A stretch of 64,000 bases of DNA from Oegoconia quadripuncta. Lineage: Eukaryota > Arthropoda > Insecta > Lepidoptera > Autostichidae. Below are positions 55,071-64,000 of the stretch, in pieces. Position 1 is the first letter of the stretch, and each line of letters begins with the position of its first letter. Below the pieces are notes generated by a model. That model saw nothing but the letters and a program-made list of their open reading frames with translations. It had not been told where the DNA came from and ran no database searches. Location: assembly GCA_949316235.1 (NCBI GenBank), contig OX438751.1, positions 18,166,801 to 18,230,800 of the forward strand, given 5' to 3'. The position numbers and the translations under genes are program-made.

Positions 55071-56090
55071 TTCATTGCTTAAATTGACAATTAGATAAGA
55101 GATAAGATAAGATAAGATGTTTATTTGCCAAAAAGGACAATTAATACGAATAATGATATGAAAATCGGCATTTTTAGTTGATACCTTTTTTACCTTGTTA
55201 AATAATAACATTCTAAGACAATTTTATAAATAAAGAGATCACGTAATTACATTTATTTCTTTATTAAATATCTTGATTATTTTTATAAATTACTAAAATT
55301 ATGGCATAAGTAAGTAAAAAATAAAGTAAAAGGCAGTAAGTAAATAATTAAGTTTGTTTTTCGGAAGTTTACTTTTGGTTACCTTCTAATACCTCAAAAT
55401 TTTTGTTCAAAGAGAAGTACCCTACAGATTTTGATCACGAGTTAGTATGGGAATATTAAAAGATTTTTTAATAGGATTGAGTTACAAAAATAAAAATTTT
55501 ATAGAACTATAAGACCGTAGACTTTAGTATTTCATACTAATATCAGCTTGATAACTAAAGGTATAAGCGACTAGTCAGATATACATACATACGGGCAATA
55601 AAGTGATCTTATAATAACGATTCCGTTTTCACCTTTTTTTGCACGGAAACCTAAAAGGTATAGGTATATCAACATCTGATAATTTTTAACTATCACTTTA
55701 TCTGGATATATTCGTTCTAAATCTGTAGGATACCACGAATATTTTCTTGCAATCGCTATTTAAAATATTTGGTGAGTTACTATTATCACAATTGTATTCA
55801 AAAAAAAGCTATTGCAAATATGATTTCTATTCGCGGTCGCTCTACAGGTTTACTACGAGTATAACACCTTGAAAGGAATCGAACTTGGCGATTAGCGCAC
55901 AAATTCTCTCATACACCGCGATAAAAGTAGACTATATAGATCAAACTGACCTCCCCGTCTTATATCCAGCAGTAGACTTATGTATGTTGATGATAATGGT
56001 AGGCTTTCACTTCCATTTTCTGTACAAAACCTGTTCACTATTGTATTGACATACGCACACTCGGTCTAAACGGACGTGTCGATTAATTAC
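55071..56090. other. AT-rich spacer with a LINE stub
   Basis: 55093-55130 is a (GATAA)n LINE tail in minus orientation followed by GATGTTTATTTGCC. The rest, up to the next LINE's 5' region, holds nothing I can name. Confidence 0.45.
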
Positions 56091-56208
56091 TAAAAATAAT
56101 ATTAAACACGTACGGAAGCGTATGTGACCTAGTTACCCAGTTTACACGCGTTCTATGTAAATAGTGAATACAATGTGCAGTGAATAACAATCTATTCAAA
56201 ATATAAAT

Positions 56209-57447
56209 ATGGAAGGCAGTCCCTTTAACCGGAGTACCTTAATACGCCGGAGCCCGCCATGCACGCCCGCGCCCACGCCCCCACCCCGTTGCCAATCACC
56301 AAACCAAGTTGAAGAAGTAGGCCCTGAAATGGTGTCGACGGCTGAAATACAGAACTGGATGAAGACCATTGAACAGTGCCTGAACGAAGTGTGCTCTATC
56401 TCAGCCGAAGGTAAACTTAATTCCGATCAAAAATTGAAAATTAACAACTTGTGCCGAAAAGTGGGTCACGGAGCATCTCAAATGGCAGTGCAGTACCAGG
56501 CCCTTAAACAAAAAACTATTCAGAGCCATATTACTCTTCAAGCCCTTAAGGATAAACAAGACTTGTCTCAGCGACTAATAGACCTTAAGAAAAGCATAGA
56601 AGAGTCCTCAAAACCTGACATCGGAACAGTTTCCTTCGCCGATATGGTTAAAAAAAGCACTAACAATTTTGTCCAACCAAGCAATGTCCAATCTATTGCA
56701 ATTTATCCAAATGACAAATTGAAATCAAGTGAGGAGACCAAAAGCCTTGTTCAAAAAATAATTAAACCTGGAAACATGAAGCTACACGTGAGAGGTTTAC
56801 GCAAGACAAGAAACGGCGGCGTTATCATCAGCACAGACACCAAAGACGACATCGAGAAGCTGAAGCAGTCCGTGCAGCTAACCACTTCTGGCTTTACCGT
56901 TGATGAGCCCCATAAACGGAAACCTAGAATTATAATTATCGGAGTGCCCTCTACTATGCAAGAAACAGAGGTTTTCCACTGCATATACCAACAAAACTTA
57001 GCCGACAAACTACAAGATACCACACTTGAGACATTTTTGACCTCTATTAAGTTAAGCCACAAGTCTGGAAAGAGGGACGCCGAGACCTGTAATTATATTA
57101 TAGAAGTACCGGCACATATTCGAAAGGCTCTTATTACGAAAGACAGAGTATTTATAAACTGGTCCTCATGCCCTGTGAGAGATTTTACTCTGGTCACCAG
57201 ATGTTTTAAATGCCAGCAGTATGGACATGCAGCCAAGACATGTCGGGAGACCTCAGTCACCTGCGGCCACTGCGCCGAATTAGGTCACTCGATTAAGGAC
57301 TGTACGAAGAAGGCAGAGACACCAAAATGCGCAACGTGTTTGCACTTTAAAAAGCCGTGCAATCATAAAACAGGTGATACTGAATGCCCCGCTAAAAAAA
57401 TGGCTGAAAAAAGGTATATCAATACAATAGATTATGAAGGCGCCTAA
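56209..57447 (+). CDS. LINE ORF1: gag-like nucleic-acid-binding protein (412 aa)
   Basis: The N-terminus is proline- and serine-rich. A helical, lysine/glutamine-rich stretch (about 45-140) is a possible coiled coil. A conserved middle (LHVRGLRKTRNGGVIISTDT ... PRIIIIGVP) is typical of insect LINE gag-like proteins. Three CCHC-type zinc knuckles lie near the C-terminus: CFKCQQYGHAAKTC, CGHCAELGHSIKDC and CATC...CNHKTGDTEC. Such proteins bind element RNA and form the ribonucleoprotein. The start is the first ATG after the 5' region. No stop or frameshift is seen. Confidence 0.9.
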   Translation: MEGSPFNRSTLIRRSPPCTPAPTPPPRCQSPNQVEEVGPEMVSTAEIQNWMKTIEQCLNEVCSISAEGKLNSDQKLKINNLCRKVGHGASQMAVQYQALKQKTIQSHITLQALKDKQDLSQRLIDLKKSIEESSKPDIGTVSFADMVKKSTNNFVQPSNVQSIAIYPNDKLKSSEETKSLVQKIIKPGNMKLHVRGLRKTRNGGVIISTDTKDDIEKLKQSVQLTTSGFTVDEPHKRKPRIIIIGVPSTMQETEVFHCIYQQNLADKLQDTTLETFLTSIKLSHKSGKRDAETCNYIIEVPAHIRKALITKDRVFINWSSCPVRDFTLVTRCFKCQQYGHAAKTCRETSVTCGHCAELGHSIKDCTKKAETPKCATCLHFKKPCNHKTGDTECPAKKMAEKRYINTIDYEGA

Positions 57448-57514
57448 GAGCGCCGGTCAGTTATCACATATTTTTAGACTTTTTTTTTACTTATTTTACT
57501 TTTAATCTTATATT

Positions 57515-60451
57515 ATGGTAGATAATTTAATTCGTGACTTAGACAATTTCTCTGTATCCGAGTCAAAAGCGTGTGAGTTAGAAAACTGCAAACAATATCT
57601 TTCCTGCTTTAATAATCCACTAACAGTAATAACCCAAAATATACGTAGTATTTTAAAGAATTTTGACAATTTTGCAACTCTCCAACAAAGACTAGATGTA
57701 AACTGTGACATTATAGTTTTAACCGAGTGTTGGCTGACTAAGGTTACTGCCTTACCAATACTACCAGGATATAGTCTATACAGCAGCAAGTTAAATTACA
57801 GTCAAAATGACGGGGTGGTAATATATGTGAGAAATAATCTGGTAAAGAATATTGCCGTCAATGAACCAAATATACAAGACTGCAATCGACTGCAAATCAA
57901 AATAGGCTCAGATACTGCAATATTAGCAATATACAGACCCCCTTCTTTTAAAAATTTAAATAACTTTATCCACTCACTGAACAACACACTGCAAAACTTG
58001 TCATCTTTTAAAAATATTATATTAATAGGGGATATAAACATAAACATTCTCCCAGGCAGTTGCGATCCCGCTGCTCATGAGTACCTCAACCTATGCTCCT
58101 TTCACGGCTTAATCCCCGCGCACACGCTTCCCACGCATCAAAGCGGCTCGTGCTTGGACCATATAATTCTTAAAACCAATTTACCATCACTTGCACTAGT
58201 TACTAACTCGACAATAACCGATCATCAGGCTGTCCTACTAACCTTAAACTGTAAATTACCTAAGGTTTGTCGCACTCATACAATTACTAAAACTAATATG
58301 AACTCACTTGAAAAAGACTTATGTAACATCGACTATGACCCAGTCTACAATTCTGCTGACGCGGATAGAAGTATGTTGTACTTAGTAAAAAGTATTCAGC
58401 ATGCAATTGTGACAAATACTAGTAGCGTCTCTATAAATAATAAAAATTATAACATCAAACCCTGGATCACGCCAGGGCTAATCCGCTGTATGAGACATAG
58501 AGATAAACTACATATGAGGGCTAAATCTAACCCGGAAAACTCAATGCTACAGCTATCATATAAAAGATATCGCAACTTTTGCAATGACCTCCTTAAGAAA
58601 GTCAAAATCAATTACGATAAAAATGAATTAGAAAAGGCTGGAACAAACAGTAAAAAGATTTGGAAATATATTAAAACGGCAACATATACGACCAAATTGC
58701 ATGAATCATCTTCAGGGTTACTACAAGCACACTCATCCCAGCTGACAGCTGCAAATAACGCAAACAATTACTTTGTAAACATAGGAAAAACTTTGGCAGA
58801 ACAACAAATTAATTTGCGCACATCCCCCACAAACAAGCCATTAACTATTAGCTGTTCTCAAAAATCGTTTGTGTTGCTTGACACTGACGAAGCCGAGGTA
58901 GAAAGGATCATTATGAGTCTTAAAGAGGACTGTGCAGTCGGTTGGGATAATATATCAAATAAAATTCTAAAACATTTCAAGCATATCCTAGTCCCGCCAC
59001 TAACATATATTTTCCAAAAATGCATGTCTGAAGGAGTCTTTCCTAAATGTCTGAAAAAAGCAGTAGTTGTTCCGATTTATAAATCTGGTAATAAGGACCA
59101 AGTAAAGAACTATAGACCTATTTCGATACTCCCCTCGATATCCAAAATATTAGAAAAAATTATAAACAACAGACTTATCAAGTATCTAGAAAAACAATCG
59201 ATTCTGTCGAAAATGCAATTCGGGTTTAGACCAAAACTATCAACGGCTGATGCCGTGCACGAACTAACTGACCATTTGGTGCAGGAAATAGACAGTGGGA
59301 ATCAGACAATAGGAATATTCCTTGACCTTGCTAAGGCTTTTGATACCGTTTCCATTCCCATACTATTGCACAAGCTTGAAACCGAAGGTATTAGAGGCAC
59401 CCAGCTTAAATTATTCGCGGACTATCTAGACGGGCGTACCCAATGCGTAAAAATAGGCAATGTTCTTAGCTCTGACCAAAAAAATACCAATTTTGGAATT
59501 CCCCAAGGAAGTATTTTAGGCCCTACCTTGTTCTTGATTTACATAAATGACTTGTGTAATTTAAAATTAACTCATGGCAAAATTGTATCATACGCCGACG
59601 ACACTGCCCTACTATTTTCTGCTAATTCAGAACAAGAAGTCTACAAATATGCACAATTAGGCTTTAATGTTGTAAATAAATGGCTACAACGTCATCTCTT
59701 AACATTGAATGCGGATAAGACGAATTACACCAAGTTTTCCATGCGTAAGTCTGCCCCTTCTAACATGAAACTGTATGCACATCAATGTGAAAACTTAACA
59801 AATGTAATGTGCAAGTGCCCAGTCATCGCCATCAAGAGCCAGATAAAATATTTGGGTATTGTAGTCGACGAAACTCTCTCATTCAAGCAACACATAGAGA
59901 CTCTAACTGGCAGAATCCGGAAACTGATTTTTGTTTTTAAAAAATTACGCACAATCGCAGATTCAAAAATAATTAGGCAGGTATACTTTGCTTTATGTCA
60001 ATCATTATTGACTTACTGCATTACGTCTTGGGGCGGAGCAGCTAAAACAATATTACTGACGCTAGAGAGAGCGCAAAGAGCGATTCTAAAGGTCTCTACT
60101 TTTCGTTCATTTCTCTACCCCACTGATCTTCTTTATAAATCTTGTAAAGTATTAACAATCCGACAATTATTTATAACAAATATCGTACTTAAAAAGCACA
60201 GAAGTCTTCCATATAGCACTGAAATTACTAACAAAAGACGAAACGATATAGTTTGCCCTAACAACCCAGGAACAAAACATGCATTTTCATCTAGATTTTA
60301 CGTGTTCCTAGGACCACTTCTTTATAATAGATTAAATGCAAAAATTGCCATGTACCACCTTACCTACAGTCATAATAAGAAATTACTACAAGATTTTCTT
60401 CAAAATTTGACCTACGAGGATACAGAGAAGTTATTGACTGTCTTGAAGTAA
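57515..60451 (+). CDS. LINE ORF2: endonuclease and reverse transcriptase (978 aa)
   Basis: An apurinic-like endonuclease is at about 35-245, with N42 (TQNIRS), E71 (TECWL), the IYRPP block, D173/N175 (GDININ) and D236-H237 (TDHQ). The reverse transcriptase is at about 500-770: NYRPISILPSISKILEKIIN, GFRPKLSTADAV, D604 (FLDLAKAFDTV), GIPQGSILGPTLFLIYINDL and YADD at 693-696. A thumb region follows (LNADKTNYTKFS, KYLGIVVDETLSFKQHI). No stop or frameshift is present and the catalytic residues I could check are intact, so it may be active or recently so. Clade (CR1, Daphne, Kiri or jockey) cannot be fixed by eye. Confidence 0.93.
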   Translation: MVDNLIRDLDNFSVSESKACELENCKQYLSCFNNPLTVITQNIRSILKNFDNFATLQQRLDVNCDIIVLTECWLTKVTALPILPGYSLYSSKLNYSQNDGVVIYVRNNLVKNIAVNEPNIQDCNRLQIKIGSDTAILAIYRPPSFKNLNNFIHSLNNTLQNLSSFKNIILIGDININILPGSCDPAAHEYLNLCSFHGLIPAHTLPTHQSGSCLDHIILKTNLPSLALVTNSTITDHQAVLLTLNCKLPKVCRTHTITKTNMNSLEKDLCNIDYDPVYNSADADRSMLYLVKSIQHAIVTNTSSVSINNKNYNIKPWITPGLIRCMRHRDKLHMRAKSNPENSMLQLSYKRYRNFCNDLLKKVKINYDKNELEKAGTNSKKIWKYIKTATYTTKLHESSSGLLQAHSSQLTAANNANNYFVNIGKTLAEQQINLRTSPTNKPLTISCSQKSFVLLDTDEAEVERIIMSLKEDCAVGWDNISNKILKHFKHILVPPLTYIFQKCMSEGVFPKCLKKAVVVPIYKSGNKDQVKNYRPISILPSISKILEKIINNRLIKYLEKQSILSKMQFGFRPKLSTADAVHELTDHLVQEIDSGNQTIGIFLDLAKAFDTVSIPILLHKLETEGIRGTQLKLFADYLDGRTQCVKIGNVLSSDQKNTNFGIPQGSILGPTLFLIYINDLCNLKLTHGKIVSYADDTALLFSANSEQEVYKYAQLGFNVVNKWLQRHLLTLNADKTNYTKFSMRKSAPSNMKLYAHQCENLTNVMCKCPVIAIKSQIKYLGIVVDETLSFKQHIETLTGRIRKLIFVFKKLRTIADSKIIRQVYFALCQSLLTYCITSWGGAAKTILLTLERAQRAILKVSTFRSFLYPTDLLYKSCKVLTIRQLFITNIVLKKHRSLPYSTEITNKRRNDIVCPNNPGTKHAFSSRFYVFLGPLLYNRLNAKIAMYHLTYSHNKKLLQDFLQNLTYEDTEKLLTVLK

Positions 60452-60756
60452 TCTTTAAGCATAGATTTATTCTGTATATCTACTTTATTTATAGATTTTT
60501 AGCTTATATCTATATGATTATATTATATTATTTTTAGTCATAGAAGCCCTAGCTTCGCCTGAAACACAGGATTTTCCTAGTTCAGGCACTAGTGTCACAG
60601 TTGAAATTAAGCATTATTATGTAGATTTTATGTTTTAATGTACCATAAGAATTAATAAATATATATTTGATTTGATTTGATTTGATTTGACTATAGAAAC
60701 CTCATCTAACTGATACATTTGCTTATTTCTTCTGAATATATTCTTCAGTGCCTGAG

Positions 60757-60920
60757 ACTGGGCGATATTCTTTAAACTTGTTTTGTGCGGCTCTCGTCTG
60801 CATCTGCAATGAGACTTCCAGCTGCCGTGGAGTTTGAACTATGACCGTTAAGTTCGTAGCCATTTGAAATCTCACCGTGAGTTTCGATGCGAGTTGTGCC
60901 TGTGACCTTATGGAATAATA
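60757..60920. mobile_element. MITE-B copy 2, diverged
   Basis: TTGTGCGGCTCTCGTCTGCA, ATGACCGTTAAGTTCGTAGC and ATCTCACCGTGAGTTTCGAT follow the order of 29440-29560 with many changes. The ends are degraded. Confidence 0.5.
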
Positions 60921-63094
60921 TATGTACATAGATTTATGCGGGATGGATAAATTAGAAGTAAATAATAGAGTACATTTTTATATTGGTCTCTTCGAAAGGC
61001 AGGAGCCTCGCTTTACCCGCAGCAAATAAAGTTTACGACGGCACTTTCGGCGGGCTTTCAAGCTTTTTAGTCTGTCACTCAGAACAAAATGCGATTTGTC
61101 GAAAGATTCGCAAGTAGATAAGGCACATGAGAAATTTCAGAAAAGTTTAGTTCATTTTTAAGTACTTCCTACCTTATCTCTTTTTTAAATCGAGATCTTG
61201 GGATCTTGAAATACATAGGGTATCGCATGACACAGCGACCTTCAACTTTTGTTCAGATGATACTAAGATTGAGTTTAAGAATGTACTTCGCCAAATAATG
61301 AACGCCGCGAGACTTCCGCGATAAATTCCTTACGTCTACTTTGTTGAAAGAAAATATGAACTATAGGATTTTAATGGACAGCTCGAGAATTGTGCATCAC
61401 GTGCGAGTACTTCAACTGAAATCTAAATTAGGTACCATGTAAATATTAATGTTCTATTTCAAAATTGAAAAGGAAATAAAATAACTGGTAAGTTTAATCC
61501 ATGCATGTAATACGTATTTCACAGAGTACTCATATATCGGGTGCGGTGCGCGGCGGGGTGGGTGTGTAAAAGTGATAAAACTGGGATATGAGTCAGTGTT
61601 CTCCAGTGAAGTTGGCTCTCAGCCAGCAGTCCATCCCTCAGACGAGCTGGAAGAGGCATTAGGGTTGTCGGCTTGAATTATCACAGACAAATTGGATCTT
61701 ATTTAGCCAATGTTTCAAAGTGTCGAAATTATATTAAACGGCGTTTTCGATCAATCAATCGGATGTTCTATCCCAACGTTTTGTGAACATTTACGATTAC
61801 ATTTGCTCATTAATAGGGAACCAAAAAGATTAAATGCATAATCCTTTTTAGGACAAAATAATATTGTAACTGTTATTTTCGGTAACTATAAACAACCTAT
61901 CATGATCAGTGAAGCACCTTGGGAGTGGACTCGTATATAATATTCTGATGAGAATAAAATTGAAATAAATAATAATTCAAACAGTGAAGTTAGAACATCT
62001 TACATGGGACGGGGTCCACACAGCATACGGTTTTACGACAAAGTACTTGAATATGTATTGAGCGTAATAGAGCAGAAGTAGTAGTAACCATTTAAAACTG
62101 TGTAAAGTTGGACATTTAAAAGATGTATTGTTATAGAGTATCTTGTCGTTTCTGTCTAATTTTTTTCTAACCATAATCATGAAGATATGAAATAGTCTAA
62201 AAATAAGAAATATTTATCCTACACATTGAAGAATACAACGCTTCTAGAGAGACCGCAATGCAGAGTTGCAATGAAACTGACGTGTTCCTATCATAACCGC
62301 GTAATCTTCAATTCTCGCCAATTCCGTTGCCGAAACTATGATAGCTGAGTTGGCTGGCTCTCAAAACATTGATCAATACACCTTCGAGTCATGCGGCATG
62401 ACATTACTAGGCACATCTCGAAGGGCCAAGATTGAACGTTAGTTTTGGCACATCGTAAAATGTCACCGTTTCATGATGTGCGTATAGGATTTTAGAGAAG
62501 TGCCTAATTTTAATCTGCCTACGATTACTACTGTTAGAGTAAGCTAAAGGAGCTGATGCTGAAGGTCTTTATAAATCATGATAAAACCAATTCAGATGTA
62601 ATAAAAAAATAAACTAATACCAAAAATAATATAAATGTAAAAAAAACAAAGAAAGGTTGGCTGGCAAAGCCACCCATCATCAATGAAGGGAAACCATTGG
62701 CAAGTTCACTATTTTATGTACAGATCTGCGGAACTCCCACTGCGATCGTTATTTTGAGCACGGATTCTATGCCATCCCGTCCTGGGAATAGTGCCTGCTA
62801 CTTGTACAGTAGTAAAAAAAAATAGGAAAGGTTGGCTGGAAATGCTGCCGCTGCTCACCAATAACTATACCTTACGATAGCACAGTATAATACAACTTGA
62901 ATATCAAATTTTTGATGTCCATGCTTCGATCATCAGCATATTATCGAACCATGTTCATTCGATTGACCTACCCACTAGATTAAGATCACACATCAGTTAC
63001 TGTCAGTCATATTTATTGTTGGCGACTTTGTCATAAAATTAGACTTGTACTTGTATCTGTATACAAACTGCAAACCTTGTACAGTCTGAAACAG
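60921..63094. other. Intergenic DNA, nothing identified
   Basis: No supported exon. GAAAGGTTGGCTGG occurs twice in the same direction, at about 62652 and 62827; it is a short local duplication, with AT-rich and A-run flanks. Confidence 0.4.
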
Positions 63095-63155
63095 AGTAAC
63101 CTATACAGATAGCGCTATGTGTATAGTCCAGGATATTTATTTATTATTTACTACC
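63095..63155 (+). mobile_element. SINE-A 3' fragment
   Basis: GATAGCGCTATGTGTATAGT then CCAGGATATTTATTTATTAT resembles the end of SINE-A (8695-8740). Confidence 0.45.
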
Positions 63156-63514
63156 ACCGAAGATTAGTTTTAATGTGGTCTAGTCTATCAACTGTAGTTA
63201 GATTCTAGCGTAAGGTGCGATAATTGCTAGGGAGGCCTAAAAAGCCACAATGGCGTTCAGTCGGCAGCGACACCGGACATCGCACGCACCCTAAGTCCGG
63301 AAACACATTTCATACTTAAATAATCATTACCTCAACTCATGATGCTATTACACCGAACCGAATGACCCATTTTACCAGCTTTCACAATTTGGTGAGGTGA
63401 CGACGAGGTCAGACGGTGGCGTTGGCCATGACGTGGTCAGAGCAAGTATAATAATGTGTTAAAATAGAAAGATTTCAAAATATAGACGCATTACCTACTC
63501 ACATTTTTTCTTGA

Positions 63515-63720
63515 AAGAATCCATAATGATATTGTAAATGCGAAGTATTGTAAAGTGTGTCTGTCTGTCTGTTTTGGTACCTTTTTAGAACTAACCTCTG
63601 CTCAGATCGTATTGAAATTCGACAGGGAATAACCTGCTGAGAACTCGAAATGGAATCCTGAAATTGTCCGCGGTATAGTAAACACGCAGGCGAAGCCTCA
63701 GTCAAAGAGCTAGTTACTAT
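63515..63720 (+). repeat. Dispersed repeat D1-type copy, diverged
   Basis: TGATATTGTAAATGCGAAGT, then TGTCTGTCTGTCTG and the end AACACGCAGGCGAAGCC match the outline of the repeat at 4987 and 29590. From here to 64000 no gene is seen. Confidence 0.45.
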
Positions 63721-64000
63721 TTATATTCCGTAACGCCTTAAAGATTCCAATATTTGTTGTTCTTCAAAAATAATTCCAGTCGACTTTTAAGACTTTTGAT
63801 GGTGATGAACTTGCAGTAAATGTTTGAATCATTATATAATACATGTATAGTTACTTGGTAAATCACCTAAGTAGTTACGAGCATGCTGAACTTGAGCGTT
63901 TATTAGATAAACGAGCTGACGTTGTGGGACGTGAGTTGGTCGCCGAATCGCGCAGTGCCCATCCTACTCTCCGATGTTGCCAGCCAACTTGTTACGAAGT

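Larger units (their letters stand above)
56091..60690 (+). mobile_element. Two-ORF non-LTR retrotransposon (CR1/jockey-like LINE)
   Basis: A short 5' region, ORF1 (56209-57447), a 67-base gap, ORF2 (57515-60451) and a 3'UTR of about 240 bases ending in TTGATTTGATTTGATTTGAT. The tail type (TTGAT)n matches the stub at 5602. Both frames are open. The 5' limit is not defined; GACTATA occurs at both 55930 and 60690 but is too short to call a target duplication. Confidence 0.9.

Overview
The window looks like a nuclear segment of a lepidopteran (moth or butterfly) genome: AT-rich intron-exon DNA with tRNA-headed SINEs, short 3' stubs of LINEs ending in simple repeats, MITEs, a copia element and jockey/CR1-type LINEs. 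No rRNA, functional tRNA, CRISPR or prokaryotic gene structure is seen. The lepidopteran assignment rests on recognising the repeat types and on the insect-like protein, not on a database search.

One host gene can be built with confidence. It is a RalGDS-like Ral guanine nucleotide exchange factor (Rgl) on the + strand, in seven coding exons from 6943 to 23926. The joined reading frame is 2136 nt (711 residues), with all splice phases consistent and GT-AG at every junction. It has a short N-terminal segment, a RasGEF N-terminal (REM) module, a CDC25 catalytic domain, a serine-rich linker and a C-terminal Ras-association domain. A GC-richer promoter/5'UTR lies just upstream (about 6700-6942) and a likely 3'UTR runs to an AATAAA at 25861. 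Intron 2 is about 10 kb and full of transposons: a MITE, several SINEs and a copia retrotransposon. The last intron holds a second copy of the same MITE.

Upstream of Rgl (1-6700) the main object is a 2.75-kb near-perfect palindromic element (823-3572) between TA dinucleotides. Its left arm is split by a 1.39-kb GC-rich retroinsertion with a poly-A tail, a 14-bp target duplication and a series of hairpins. Downstream of Rgl (26-52 kb) there is no confident protein-coding exon. This stretch holds a GC-rich promoter-like block with a probable untranslated first exon (about 31.8-32.24 kb), several families of inverted-repeat elements, SINEs and LINE ends. A 0.92-kb inverted-repeat element (50740-51663) carries part of a Myb/SANT-like DNA-binding protein.

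The right end (53-60.7 kb) holds two non-LTR retrotransposons: a decayed, 5'-truncated jockey-type copy on the minus strand (52991 to about 55070), and a two-ORF LINE on the + strand (ORF1 56209-57447, ORF2 57515-60451). In the second, all endonuclease and reverse-transcriptase signature residues I could check are present.
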